64,000 nucleotides of DNA from Bostrychus sinensis. Taxonomy: Eukaryota; Chordata; Actinopteri; Gobiiformes; Eleotridae. The position numbers and the translations under genes are program-made. The stretch covers positions 24,540,229 through 24,604,228 of the forward strand of contig CM036248.1 in assembly GCA_020698575.1 (NCBI GenBank), read 5' to 3'. A model generated the notes under the pieces. That model saw only the letters and a list, made by a program, of their open reading frames with translations, was not told where the DNA came from and made no database searches. Every line of letters starts with the position of its first letter. The first letter of the stretch is position 1. Below are positions 25,801 through 34,295 of the stretch, piece by piece.

Positions 25801-28800
25801 TACAGATCAAGGCTCTGCTAAAGATACAGTGCTCTATAGAGAGAGAGGAGTGAAACAATTACTCTTAGCATTGGGACTATTTGGAAGGAAATAATAATGA
25901 TGACACATTTAACGACACAAATGCTTGCTATGAGCACACCTGCCATGTTACAATCACATGAACATAGATGGTAATCTTCCACAACTACTAAATGAACTTA
26001 TTTTCTCATTTGTCAGCTATCCGCTCTGCAGTCCCTGGTAATTTGATTGATTCATGTTTAGAAGAAGTGAATCCATTAAAGTCCTGCTGTTCATTTCTGC
26101 TGCAGAGAGTAATTACCTTCCAGCTAACACCCTTTGTTCTGTGTTTAATACAAGATTAACTGAACAGATTAAATGAATCACAACAGTGGAATTAGATGTT
26201 TCTTGCAAGAATCTACGTATTATATAAAACTACTCAAAACAACACAACATTAACTAGTGTAGCTGACTTTGTAGCTACTTGTAGCTTCTTTAGTGGTTGT
26301 CAAGTGCAGTGAAGATATACCATTAACATTTATTTAGCTATGTACAGCAAGTATGAATCATATGAGAGCCACAGTAAATTTCTCATTATGCTTCATTGTT
26401 GCTCAACAGAAGCCACAATAGAGTTGTAAACATTAGTCTGTGTAATTCAAAGTGTTACTTTATTCACACATTTTAATTTATAAATTCAAATAAAAAAATA
26501 AAATAAAAAAACCTGTATACTGAATAATTGTTTCCCAGTTCACCTACCTGTGCATTTTGAGCATAAGGTCAGTCTGACCCGGTTTGTTGCTTCATATTAG
26601 CATAATTTGCATTTTCTTTATTGTTGCAGCAACTATTAAAGATGCAGGAAGAATTAAAACAGCGGGAGTCAGAGCTGGAAAAGAGTTTGGAGGACAAGCA
26701 GCAGCTGAAGAAAGAAGTCCAAACTCTAAAGGAAGGTCTTCAAAATCTGCAAAGTCTGCAAAACAGTGAAGGGATGCAGGTTGGTTGTATAAAACCAAGA
26801 ATTATATATGTCACAAACATTCAGATTTGGCTTAATCTGTTTTGCGCTAATTTGTGTAAAAATATGACTTCATAATTTGAAAATAAGCTGCAAAGACCTA
26901 CCATTGTGAAAGAGGTCATTTCTAACTCCACTCAGTGCTTCTGTCCTAATTTTCCACCACCCATTTAATCCATTCCTCTCTGCACAAAGTATAATGAACT
27001 CTTTCTACTTTCTAATTTAGCTTCAGAAAGTTAATGTTACAGCTTTCAACACTTAATTAGCTCTGCAGAAAGATAGTTGGTGATTTACGTTTATTTAATA
27101 TACTGTGCAGTATTTCATGGTTTCTGACCTGTACTGTACAATATTTTAAAAGATAATTTTTTTTTCTTTTGACTGACATCATGAATTAACCAGTAGTTAG
27201 TGATGGTTACTAATCAATATTTTCTGTCTCAGACATTCAGCGTGAACATTTTGATAATAAACAATTATACTTCACACCAGCATTTAAACCACCAAAACAA
27301 ACTGTTATCTATAAAAATAATAGAGCCGTACATTGTGCCTTCAATTTTGTAGTATCTTTTCACTGAAACCACATAAAAAGTCAATTTTCTACTAGTGCAG
27401 GACATTCAGGACACTGACCTTTTTATCAAACTGTCTGCTCTCTCTTCATTTATTTTTATATGCCACAAAATATTTAGTTTAGAGGCTGATTAATTTTATT
27501 CACAAGCTCAACCTGTCTGTTATAATATATTTCCCATTCTGCATTCCAAAATATCTTGTTAGCAAGGTTATTGTAATGGACTTTAAAGAGATCCTTTAAT
27601 GAATCTAGGATACTTTATAGAGCTGCAGAGATGTCAATTTATGTACAATATGAGTGCAGAAAGCTTCCTGTAAGCAGTATTTTTATAAGTAGTATAAGTA
27701 GTGTAACATTTTAGAAAGAATTTAATTCTTGTCTCAGGATTTTTTTTTTATCTGTTATTGTTTATTATACTTTTAAATAAATCCAGAATTTATCTACTTT
27801 TTAGAACATGTATTATATTAATATCTCATATCTCAGTTATCACTATTTATTCAAATGTGGACTTTATTCCAAAATGAAACATGATTTTGGTACATTCTCT
27901 CCTCCGTCTGTCGAAATTAGCAGTTAACTTGTTTTACACCAGCTGTCCCTTATACTGAGTGTTTCTACTGTGCTGCAGCTGGAGACGCTGCTGGAAGACA
28001 ACAGAGGAACAGAGGAGACCTCTGATCAAACCAGTAGTGTAAGTTCTGTCCTCATTTCCTTCCTTTGACTTTCCTCTCCAACCTCTCCCAGTGACATGAT
28101 AGATCATTACAGGCCAATCCAGTTCACAGCCACTGTATTTGTTGTAGAATAAATCATCCAGACACATCTGTGCAGTCAAAATGGCTGCACATGTGCATAT
28201 GTTTACACACCCCCAGCCCTTCACAGGGTGTTGTGAATAGATAAAAAAGGGCCACCAGGCATGTCCCAGCACAATTGAAAACAGGACACATAATACTAAT
28301 GTAGGACAACAAAGACAGACAAAAACTCCTGTTTGTTTTGTCTTTTTTTTGGCCCACAGTCATTTCTGGTTGTTCCTCTCACACTTTATTTTAAACAATC
28401 CTGTGTGGCATGCACTTCATCCTGTTGTCACAATTCTAGCTGTTGGCTACATATCCTCCTCACCTCATTATCTCCAGTCTGTTGATGCTGATGCTAAAAC
28501 TTCCTAATGCCTTTGTTCCACTTATTTGTGTTTGATTGTCTTTTTATTGTGCAACATGCATCACCTTAAATTGAAGCTTGTTTATGTTAACAGAGCCTGT
28601 GGGTCCTAACAGATTTATTTAAGCGTATGTGTGTGTTTGTGTGTGTTTGCAGGAAGCAGCTGTAGTGTCCACAGTGGTGTCCTGCAGTCAGGAGAAAGAG
28701 GGTCCAACAGAGAGGAGTCCACAGAGCCCTGTCCAGTCAGAGAGAGAGGCCCTGCTAGTCGGTGAGATGACACCACCAGTATCAAAAGAATGGAAATCTG

Positions 28801-31800
28801 GTTTTAAATACAGTAGAGTACAAGTGGCTATAAACATATGTCAGCATTGCATTAATTTTGCATAGGGGTTGCCTGAGATTGTTTGTTTTTATATATTTTA
28901 CACCTCTTATTTCGTCAGAAGGTTGTTGGTACATAGCCACAAAAGCGCTTCACAGTACAGATCTACAATGACCCAAAACACACTACAAAAGCAACCCAGG
29001 AGATTTTTAAGGTAAAGAAGCGGAATTTTCCAGTTACCAGATCTCATCCTAATCCAGATGACTTTCACTTCTTTAAGACAAAACTTAAGGCAGAAAAACC
29101 CACAAACTAACAACTAAAAACAGCTGCAATAAAGGCCTGGCAGAGCATCATCAAATAGGAAACCCAGTGTTTTGTGATGTCCATGGGCTCCAGACATTAG
29201 GCAATCACTGTCTTCAAAAGATTTTCACCAAAATAATAAAAATGAACATTTTATTGATGGTAAAGCTCATTTGTCTAATTACTTTTGAGCCCCTGAAAAA
29301 AGGCAGATGCACATTAAAGAGCAGTAACTCTTAAACCCTTCATTTGTTTTGGACATAAATACTCTTAAATTGCAGCTGAGAGTCAGCACTTTTAGCACAT
29401 ATTAATAACTAAATTATTATAACTGTAGTTTGAATATGTTTTGGTTAACAGCTAAAATAACAAAACTCATGTAAGTACATAACTGTATAACCACTAAATT
29501 GTGTGACTAAAAGGGACACATTTTTATTTTCTGTCACCTGCCCCTGGAATTTCCAAGACGAATTTCTCCTTGGGGAGCCAATAAAGGCTTACCTTATCTT
29601 ATCTTAAATGCTGTTGCAAACTTAGATGAGACTATAGGAATGTCCCTATGTTCTCACAGTAGCATGCCCTGCAACTTGAAGTTGAAAAGTGGGGTATCAA
29701 ATGAGGCACACTCTGACCTTAAAAATCAAATGAATGCAGTTGTAATGATTTTCTATTTTGTATATTTTTGTGGTAAAATGCTTTGTGTTGCATTAACATG
29801 AATAAATACAGAAAATAATATATTATATTAATTATTCTATTCTATTAATATTTAATTCATCTTTAAACTTTGGCTTCTACAAACATTATTGAATCTAGCC
29901 CTATTCTGAGCTCGGGCATGTTGGCATCCCTGCAGGGAGTGGGAGCATGTTTTTACACAAACGTCTGTACTGTCAGTCTCTGAACAAATCTATTGGCTCT
30001 TTATCTCAAATAAACACAGACAGCAGAACTGCTCCAGTGGGCTAATTTATGCAAATAAAGCAAATTTTACTGAAGTGCTGTATTTTAGTCCAAGGTTAGA
30101 ATTGTACTTTGGTCTTCAAATATATATTTTTATTCCATAAAAGTGAGTGAGGTATTCTTTCTGTATAGGTTTGTGACACAAACTCAAGCCTCTGAATATA
30201 TATATTGTTCTTTCATAAGCAGAGGTGTAGGATTTTCTCTCTACTCCTGGACCTCTCCAGAGCTGAGAGCAGATGTTTTCTTTGAGCTGAGGGAGCACAG
30301 CTTTGATGAGACAACAGCATCAAAGCAGTCATTAAACACTCTCACTAATCTAACGCCACAAATACAAGAGTCTTTTAACAGCACTGAGACTGAGAGAGAA
30401 GCCTCTCTGCTCCCCTGTTACACCAGAGGAGCTGCAGAAAGATAAACTGCACTTTGATTCTCAGCTGTGGACAGGTGGCAGCAACTAGCCACATGACTTT
30501 TCTTTAACAGCTTTACATGTCTTTGTTCAACCCCAGGAATCATCTCCACGTTTCTGCATGTTCACCCATTCGGAGCCAGCCTCGAGTACATCTGTTCCTA
30601 CCTGCAGCGTTTGGACACCAAGGTAACAGGCTTAAATGAATAAGAACTCCCACTGCTGATGTGGCCTCATTATCACACTAGATTACATGCACACTTACTG
30701 CTACAGCGTCAGTGTCCCATAGTTCTGACATATGGACTGGTTGAATGCCATAACCCTGCTGTCCTCTTAAATCACTGTTAATTAATACAAGCACCTCCCC
30801 ATAATGTTTTACAGTCTACCTTGAATGTGACTCCTAACACAAGAGGTCTTCTTGTTAAGTATTTACTAAACTAACTAACTTAAAGGGAAATTTAATTAAT
30901 ATTTAGTCTGTACCAACTGCTTTGGCCAATCATATGCATATATTCAGCTCATCTGTTGGCCTCTGTTTGACTCATGACCGTTAATGCCAACGTATCTTGG
31001 TTAAACAAGACGATGACTGGCCACTGTCCAGGGTGTACCCCGTCTAAGGGCTAAAGTTAGACGATAGACTCCAAGTACCCCTAATGAGAATAAGCAGAAG
31101 AAGATGAATGAATGAATAGAAAGAGTTTATTTTGGTAACCGATTAAGGGTTAAGGCTAGGGTTATTTTATTGTTATGTTATTAGTACAGCATTAGAGGAT
31201 GTGATAGATGGGATTTTACAAGCACAAGCATAAACCACTAATTAGTTCTGCATTAATAATATAAGAAAAAGCTAACCCTATCCCTAACCCTATCCCTGTT
31301 TCTAAATTTGTTAATTCCTGTATGGATAGTGGCGGTAATGGGTGTGATTTTTAAGTTGTTTACAGTTGGTGTGTTTTTTTACTTAGAGAATTGTGGACAA
31401 AGTTGTTCATGCTGTTCTTTACTGTCCAATTTGGAAACTGCTCTGACTTTTCTTGACAAGATATAAATTCAGCTCCATCAGACAATTGCTGACATATTTT
31501 TAATGTAAAATCAACACTTCATAGGCTTAAAAGATGTATGGATGATGTTCTCCATCAGAAACATCTCAGAATGTTCATATACTGTATACTAACACAAAGT
31601 TCAATGCCTTTGGTGCTGTTTCTCCTCACTTTTCTGTTTTGAACTCAAAGCTCTGCCTGGTCATGTCTGGTTATTTGTGATTTCCCCTGACTCTAAAACA
31701 TATTAAAAGTAGATCCTATCGTTCTGACACTGCACCCCAAACACCTCCATGAATCCTCACACACTTTTAGTTTCTACTCTGTCTCACAAGCACAGCCATT

Positions 31801-33019
31801 TATCCCCATCTTTCTGAGGAGGCATTATGGCTCTTCCTACTAGAAGCTTTCCAAACCCTAACTTTCAATGTCACCTCAAATGGTAATGCTGACATTAATG
31901 GCCATTTGAGATTTCCTTTACTGCATAATCTTCTGCCAAACAGACAGATGTCAGGACTCATATTTAAAAGTCACAATACATATACAGTACATTATCCACA
32001 CGGTGTGTTACTCGTACAATTACAGTCTTCTGCAAAATCTTGTGATAAAAGTTCTTGTAGTTGGCCCGAGAAAAGTTTATCAGCAGACTCATCTCCTGAC
32101 GCAGAATGACACAGTATGACAGGATTCGTACATTCATTGCATTTCCTTTTTGGGTTTTGTCTATTGTGCTTGCGTATGTGCTCTCCCACACATGGCTGTG
32201 TACGTCTAACTTCCCCAGATTCTAGTGTTCTCCTCTTCATGCAGCCAACTCAGTTTTGTGAATTCATGACTACACTCAGCCAACAACATGCTCTTGTCCT
32301 CCTGTGGGGTAAATCTCTGGTATAAACTCACTTCTTTTGTACATTATGACACAGCGGTTCTATCCGCATGATCAACATAGGCCTTGGATATTCTAATTAC
32401 TAGTGCCCTACGCTAGTGGTTGTCAGCAGCACCTAGGTATTTTGGGGTATTTTGGCTCTGTCACCTTAGTTGACTGATGATTCTTAACCCAGCCTCATGT
32501 CACTGGACAGGTGGCAGGTCTGTCGTCACATTATAAATCCTCATGACAGCTGGCCAAGCAGTCATTTGTTATGACAAGTCTAAACTAAGCTGCTATAGGG
32601 AGGGATGTGATGAAAATACAGAAAAACAGCACATTTGTTGAGTCTGCACCAACTTCCCAGTTATGTCAGTGATAAGGTTAGGCTTAAAATGTTGTCTATT
32701 TTCAGAATCTTTTAACTCAATGTGGACAAGTGATGTAGACAAACAGCCAATGGCATTGTTATTGACCCCTTGTATATAATTGGCCAAATTTTGTTAGTAT
32801 ACTGTTAACATTCTCTTTTATTAAAATACCTGCTATATAAAGAAATGTGTTAAAAATAAAATGTGTGTTGTCTCTGTGTGTTTGCAGATTAACAACAGTG
32901 AAGTGGAGGCTCTCCTCTCTCGACTGCCCTGCACTTTTAGACAGGAGCTGACTGGAGTGGGAGCCAGTTTAGAAAAACGCTGGAACTTCTGTGGCTTTCA
33001 AGGCATCAAGAGCATATAG
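7672..33019 (+). CDS. enox2: ENOX2-like ecto-NOX disulfide-thiol exchanger, 12 visible coding exons, 5' end missing
   Basis: Joining exons 7672-7824, 12949-13155, 14718-14951, 17955-18167, 20161-20267, 23801-23915, 25019-25206, 26630-26779, 27979-28038, 28653-28761, 30537-30622 and 32888-33019 leaves one open frame of 584 residues plus TAG, with AG/GT borders and matching phases at every junction. Domains in order: proline/methionine-rich segment with an HCKSC motif (about 36-40), an RRM (about 66-145; RNP2 VFVGGL at 68-73, RNP1 KNFCHVRF at 100-107), a charged helical region, a coiled coil (about 344-456), a variable linker, and the C-terminal domain with HVHPFG and TGVGASLEKRW. In the known family these are growth-related cell-surface hydroquinone/NADH oxidases with protein disulfide-thiol exchange activity. 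ENOX2 is favoured over ENOX1 by NPMMPGLG, FPPNPNLPPPATR, DKALFLSG, ASKQKAWDHF, EIRNIHNEELMG and GASLEYICSYL; NLDIWRK is ENOX1-like. The true N-terminus, roughly 60 residues judging by family length, is not seen. Confidence 0.9.
8708..9207 (+). mobile_element. TTAA-type MITE, copy 1
   Basis: It starts at TTAA followed by AAGGTCCCCTATTAT and ends ATATAGGGCCTGTAA, an inverted echo of the start. The body matches 16876-17319 and, inverted, 53085-53635 (shared blocks: GTTATAATGTTG, TTTGTTTCATTCACAC-like, CAGCTCATTTATCTATC, GAAATACTAATGCAAAG). TTAA flanks point to piggyBac- or Kolobok-type mobilisation. No coding capacity is seen. Confidence 0.75.
11660..12791. mobile_element. Complete non-autonomous hAT element, 1132 bp, exact 8-bp TSD
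   Basis: Left terminus CAGTGTTTCTCAAACTTTTT; right terminus, reversed, CAGTGATTCTTAAAGTGTGG, with GGACCAC motifs just inside both ends. The target duplication ctacagac is identical at 11652-11659 and 12792-12799. No transposase frame is present. It lies wholly inside an ENOX2 intron and ends 157 bp before exon 2. Confidence 0.92.
12949..13155 (+). CDS. enox2: ENOX2 visible exon 2: RRM, first part
   Basis: The acceptor follows a pyrimidine tract ending ttttccag; the donor is gtaggt at 13156. The exon completes the split Asn codon and gives NLPPPATRQRPPGCKTVFVG and onward. RNP2 is VFVGGL and RNP1 is KNFCHVRF, which lacks the usual glycine pair of canonical RNP1, as I recall for other ENOX proteins. 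It ends in DKALFLSG with the Gly codon split. The acceptor lies 157 bp downstream of a complete hAT element. Confidence 0.93.
13156..14717 (+). other. ENOX2 intron (visible intron 2)
   Basis: A 1.56-kb intron with AT-rich low-complexity patches; nothing else recognised. Confidence 0.7.
14718..14951 (+). CDS. enox2: ENOX2 visible exon 3: RRM end and basic helical segment
   Basis: The acceptor is tccacag before 14718 and the donor is gttggt at 14952. The exon encodes GYRIRLGSSTDKKDTGRLHV, closing the RRM, then FAQARDDLYEWEC, an Arg/Glu-rich helix (AREERHRRKMEEDR) and the proline hinge RPPSPPPIVHYSDHE. This stretch is among the most conserved in the ENOX family. The donor is not the strict consensus, but the frame continues exactly into the next exon. 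Confidence 0.93.
15172..15528 (-). mobile_element. tRNA-derived SINE, near full length, antisense to ENOX2
   Basis: On the minus strand it starts GGGGGCGGCAGTAGCTCAATT, with a Pol III A box (TAGCTCAATTGG; complement at about 15507-15518) and B box (GGTTCAAGCC; complement at 15463-15472). It continues through a central body (TGACTGTGTTTGGTGGTGG) into a 3' tail with AAAGCGCAATATAAAT and an AAT-rich end. The structure resembles widespread teleost SINEs of the AFC type with LINE2-like tails; the exact family is not assigned. Confidence 0.85.
15580..15740. repeat. Probable teleost interspersed repeat fragment
   Basis: TTTTTGTATAGCCCAATATC and the following ACAACA...AAGTGCTTCACA resemble a common fish repeat containing TTTATATAGCCCAATATCAC. 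Boundaries and class are uncertain. Confidence 0.35.
15791..15814. repeat. Poly(A) tract, 24 A
   Basis: An uninterrupted A run in ENOX2 visible intron 3; no retrotransposon body was recognised next to it. Confidence 0.95.
16876..17319 (+). mobile_element. TTAA-type MITE, copy 2
   Basis: Bounded by TTAA at 16876-16879 and TTAA at 17316-17319, with inverted ends AAGTTCCC / ATAGGACCT. It is shorter than copy 1 through internal deletion, but the same blocks occur in the same order (CAGCTCATTTATCTATC, TGCTAAATAG, TTTTATGCTCTGTCCA, TGTCCAAAACT). Confidence 0.8.
17534..17875 (+). mobile_element. tRNA-derived SINE, sense copy, damaged head
   Basis: Same family as 15172-15528 in opposite orientation. 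The head reads GGGGCGGCAGACGTTCACC, missing part of the A-box region, then CCCAAAGGTTGGCAGTTTGAG (B-box region), TGACTGTGTTTGGTGGTGGT and the tail AAGTGCTATATAAATTATAT with AATTC and TTATTA repeats. It ends about 75 bp before the ENOX2 exon 4 acceptor. Confidence 0.85.
17955..18167 (+). CDS. enox2: ENOX2 visible exon 4: helical domain
   Basis: The acceptor is tctcaccag before 17955 and the donor is gtgagt at 18168. It reads EDGKFAEAVRVLLTWLERGE, then NRRNANNFYSMIQSSNSHIR and a Glu/Lys-rich helix ending in LAGILAQ with a split Phe codon. A SINE tail ends only about 75 bp upstream of the acceptor. Confidence 0.93.
18168..20160 (+). other. ENOX2 intron (visible intron 4)
   Basis: A 2-kb intron; I see no gene, repeat family or structured element in it. 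Confidence 0.65.
20161..20267 (+). CDS. enox2: ENOX2 visible exon 5: KQKAWDHF segment
   Basis: The acceptor is cgccacag before 20161 and the donor is gttagt at 20268, leaving phase 0. It reads FEQIVSVFQAASKQKAWDHF, then SKAQRKNLDIWRKQVE. KQKAWDHF is shared by the family. The NLDIWRK segment resembles ENOX1, while the rest of the protein favours ENOX2. Confidence 0.92.
20268..23800 (+). other. ENOX2 intron (visible intron 5)
   Basis: A 3.5-kb intron; the first 1.77 kb shows nothing recognisable and most of the rest is the antisense LINE relic. Confidence 0.7.
22040..23720 (-). mobile_element. Degraded non-LTR retrotransposon reverse-transcriptase relic (CR1/L2/Rex1-like)
   Basis: Reading the minus strand: DDLNTFYRGF (about 23500), a NPRKA-like region, then PVPKKSTITRPNDYRLVTLT (about 23040) ending SVVMKY before a stop; far downstream LVSWCSQHNLELNTLKTVEM and VEFR (about 22500). 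These are the usual RT N-terminal block and the late WC..NNL.LN..KT.E..V.FR block of fish LINEs, in the right order, separated by many stops and frameshifts. The central catalytic block (FADD-like) was not seen intact. It lies antisense in ENOX2 visible intron 5; boundaries are approximate. Confidence 0.8.
23801..23915 (+). CDS. enox2: ENOX2 visible exon 6: MGIRREEEMEMSDDD acidic segment
   Basis: The acceptor is gtttgcag before 23801 and the donor is gtatgt at 23916. It reads EIRNIHNEELMGIRREEEME, then MSDDDMEDPSNSKNPEDL with a split Ala codon. MGIRREEEMEMSDD is nearly invariant in the family. Where mammalian ENOX2 carries EEMTE, proposed as a drug/quinone-binding motif, this copy reads MEDPSNS. 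Confidence 0.92.
23916..25018 (+). other. ENOX2 intron (visible intron 6)
   Basis: A 1.1-kb intron containing a possible 32-bp cryptic exon at 24722-24753 flanked by ttgcag and gtactg (see findings). Confidence 0.6.
25019..25206 (+). CDS. enox2: ENOX2 visible exon 7: first half of the coiled coil
   Basis: The acceptor follows a T-rich tract ending ttgtag at 25018; the donor is gtacca at 25207, a weak consensus. The exon joins exon 6 in frame to give LAVSQAEALKEENDSLRCQL, then DAYMNEVELLKQEQ, heptad-like and rich in Leu, Glu and Gln. As I recall the vertebrate proteins, they have DSLRWQLDAYRNEV here, so W-to-C and R-to-M would be substitutions. It ends LQGLQT at a codon boundary. Confidence 0.9.
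25207..26629 (+). other. ENOX2 intron (visible intron 7)
   Basis: A 1.4-kb AT-rich intron. GCTCTACAGGGC(C/G)TGCAGAC of the exon 7 end recurs just inside the intron at about 25249-25268, a short direct duplication of the exon boundary. Nothing else recognised. Confidence 0.6.
26630..26779 (+). CDS. enox2: ENOX2 visible exon 8: second half of the coiled coil
   Basis: The acceptor is ttgttgcag before 26630 and the donor is gttggt at 26780; 50 whole codons. It reads QLLKMQEELKQREESE-like heptads (observed: QLLKMQEELKQRESELEKSL), then a Lys/Gln/Leu-rich helix ending NSEGMQ. The composition predicts continuous coiled coil with exon 7. Sequence identity to the family is lower here, as expected for this segment. 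Confidence 0.88.
26780..27978 (+). other. ENOX2 intron (visible intron 8)
   Basis: A 1.2-kb AT-rich intron; nothing recognised. Confidence 0.6.
27979..28038 (+). CDS. enox2: ENOX2 visible exon 9: short 20-residue linker exon
   Basis: The acceptor is tgctgcag before 27979 and the donor is gtaagt at 28039. The 60-bp exon is in phase 0 at both ends and encodes LETLLEDNRGTEETSDQTSS, an acidic Ser/Thr-rich linker. Being a multiple of three, it could be skipped without a frameshift. Support is splice consensus, frame and position rather than strong family identity. Confidence 0.8.
28039..28652 (+). other. ENOX2 intron (visible intron 9)
   Basis: A 0.6-kb intron ending in a TG-rich tract (28625-28650) directly before the exon 10 acceptor. 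Confidence 0.65.
28653..28761 (+). CDS. enox2: ENOX2 visible exon 10: linker leading to SEREALLVG
   Basis: The acceptor is tttgcag before 28653, preceded by a TG-rich tract; the donor is gtgaga at 28762. It encodes a variable Ser/Glu-rich linker, then SPVQSEREALLVG with a split Gly codon. The (S)ER/KEALLVG motif opens the conserved C-terminal domain of the family. Confidence 0.9.
28920..29330 (+). mobile_element. Tc1/mariner-like transposon relic
   Basis: At about 28966 the + strand reads NDPKHTTKATQEIFKVKKR, matching the DNDPKHT-type block before the last catalytic residue of Tc1 transposases; the expected LEWPSQSPDLNP block is degraded to RSHPNPDD. Downstream, CTAATTACTTTTGAGCCCCT at about 29276 is the usual tail of fish Tc1 copies. 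It is broken by stops and non-functional, inside visible intron 10. Confidence 0.7.
29555..29607 (+). mobile_element. LINE 3' tail fragment
   Basis: AATTTCTCCTTGGGGAGCCA, then ATAAAGGCTTACCTTATCTTA: the typical 3' end of fish non-LTR elements followed by a short pentamer tail. No body remains upstream. Confidence 0.6.
30537..30622 (+). CDS. enox2: ENOX2 visible exon 11: HVHPFG C-terminal domain
   Basis: The acceptor is accccag before 30537 and the donor is gtaaca at 30623. It reads GIISTFLHVHPFGASLEYIC, then SYLQRLDTK. The HVH pair (residues 520-522 of the visible protein) has been proposed as copper-binding in ENOX2. GASLEYICSYL is the ENOX2 form; ENOX1 has GANIEYLWSYM. Confidence 0.93.
31019..31119 (+). 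mobile_element. LINE 3' tail fragment with (GAAT)n end
   Basis: TCCAGGGTGTACCCCGTCT, later GACGATAGACTCCAAGTACC and CTAATGAGAATAAGCAGAAG, then AAGATGAATGAATGAATAG: a mutated copy of the very common fish repeat tail ending in ATAAGCGG...GATGAATGAATG. Confidence 0.65.
31273..31299. repeat. Short telomere-like (CCCTAA/CCCTAT) stretch
   Basis: Alternating CCCTAT and CCCTAA units, about four units; a GGTTAAGGCTAGGGTTA stretch in the opposite sense lies at about 31145. Probably a chance or degenerate repeat. Confidence 0.4.
32888..33019 (+). CDS. enox2: ENOX2 visible exon 12: terminal exon with TGVGASLEKRW
   Basis: The acceptor is gtttgcag before 32888; TAG lies at 33017-33019. It reads INNSEVEALLSRLPCTFRQE, then LTGVGASLEKRWNFCGFQGIKSI in two adjacent stretches. 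TGVGAS has been proposed as the adenine-nucleotide-binding site and the following Cys (576 of the visible protein) is conserved. The protein ends at the same place as the family, so the 3' end is complete. Confidence 0.93.
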   Translation: MNNSEVEALLSRLPCTFRQELTGVGASLEKRWNFCGFQGIKSI

Positions 33020-33290
33020 ACTATACAGACACTTGTGGGGCAGACAAAACACAGGGACAATATTCATATGTGAAAGACTATACACTGACAGAAGAGATGA
33101 CTCTTGGATGTGGGCATCCTCCTCTCAATTCTTATATTTGTTTGACTGTTTTTGCAATTAAAAAATAATTATTATTTGGGAATGATGGCTCACTGCTTAA
33201 GTACAAGTCCACATCTATTTTTCCTCTATTGCCATTCAGCTTTCCAACATTGTTTTTGGCTTAGTGAATAAAGAAAGCACAAGACAATTT
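33020..33290 (+). other. ENOX2 3' UTR with polyadenylation signal
   Basis: Sequence follows directly from the TAG stop. A canonical AATAAA lies at 33267-33272, about 250 bp after the stop, with a T-rich stretch beyond it. The end point is approximate; longer 3' UTRs using later signals cannot be excluded. Confidence 0.6.
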
Positions 33291-33317
33291 GTTAATGACT
33301 TTTGTGTAGCACCAGCC

Positions 33318-33362
33318 TGAATTTCCTTCAGGGTCATGGAAGTATCTATCATCTATTCTATA
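33318..33362 (+). mobile_element. LINE 3' tail fragment just after ENOX2
   Basis: CTGAATTTCCTTCAGGGTCA, then GGAAGTATCTATCATCTATT: a mutated form of the GAATTTCC..GGG..CAATAAAGTATCTATCTATC tail of fish LINEs (Rex1-like), about 50 bp beyond the ENOX2 AATAAA. Confidence 0.5.
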
Positions 33363-34236
33363 TAAACCCATCCCTACTACTCTGTTAACTGGTGTAAGAA
33401 CCATGCAACAGACTTCATAAACTGTTCCTCACAGATGTCCTCTCGACCTTGAGTTCACACATAAGTTAAGGGGGTGTCCAAAAGATTTGAATTCAAGCAT
33501 GAGCGGAGAGGACAGGAGAGGAGATGGTTTCAGCTCCATGGGACATCGAATTGTACAACTCAATCAACAGCCAAACCTCAGATTAATCAGATTAGAATTT
33601 TAGAATTGAATATTATAGGCATTTTGTCTACACTGTTTGTTGACTTTTTTAATAAACATATTTTTTAGAACATGTTTTCCTTTTTATTTATTCAAATACA
33701 ATGTTCACAAAACAGTTTGACTTATTGCAACATTTATTACAGTGAATCATTGCCTAAAACTAAACTCAATATGAGAATTGCTTCTTGCATGTCTGATCCA
33801 ACTGCACATGGTGTGGGTGGGGTTTACTCCACAAGTTACATGACCTCCATGTAACGTCAATACAGAGGACTTATAGAGCATCCTGATGAATGACATCACT
33901 GTGTGGTCTAGAAACAGCCACAGGAAGAAAGAAAACTCCAGAGAGTCATGAAGACTGCAGATCACTGGGACAAACCTCTCCAACATTATGTTGATGTATA
34001 CACAGATCTGCACCAAAAGCACTTTCACTATTTACTACGCCAAACACAAACCTACAGCCTGAGACACAAAAGACCAGACAGTATCACACAAAACACCTTT
34101 TTACAACTGCTTTCTCCAGCCACTTTGACTCATGGCAGATAAATATGTCTACCTCTAGCACTGGTGCTGTTTCCCTGTTAATTGAGATTGTGTGTCTCTT
34201 TTGTGTTTTTCTTGGATTTTTAGCTTTTCTACTACA

Positions 34237-34238
<2 letters not shown>

Positions 34239-34288
<50 letters not shown>
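34239..34288. repeat. (TA)n microsatellite, about 50 bp
   Basis: About 25 perfect TA units. Confidence 0.95.

Positions 34289-34295
<7 letters not shown>

Larger units (their letters stand above)
28762..30536 (+). other. ENOX2 intron (visible intron 10)
   Basis: A 1.8-kb intron with the Tc1 relic and LINE tail. The frame at 30143-30445 has no family match and is not called. Confidence 0.6.
30623..32887 (+). other. ENOX2 intron (visible intron 11)
   Basis: A 2.3-kb intron; the LINE tail and telomere-like stretch are all that I recognise. Confidence 0.6.

Noticed and set aside
31273..31299. Interstitial telomere
   Set aside because: Only about four imperfect units; too short to claim a telomere-derived site.
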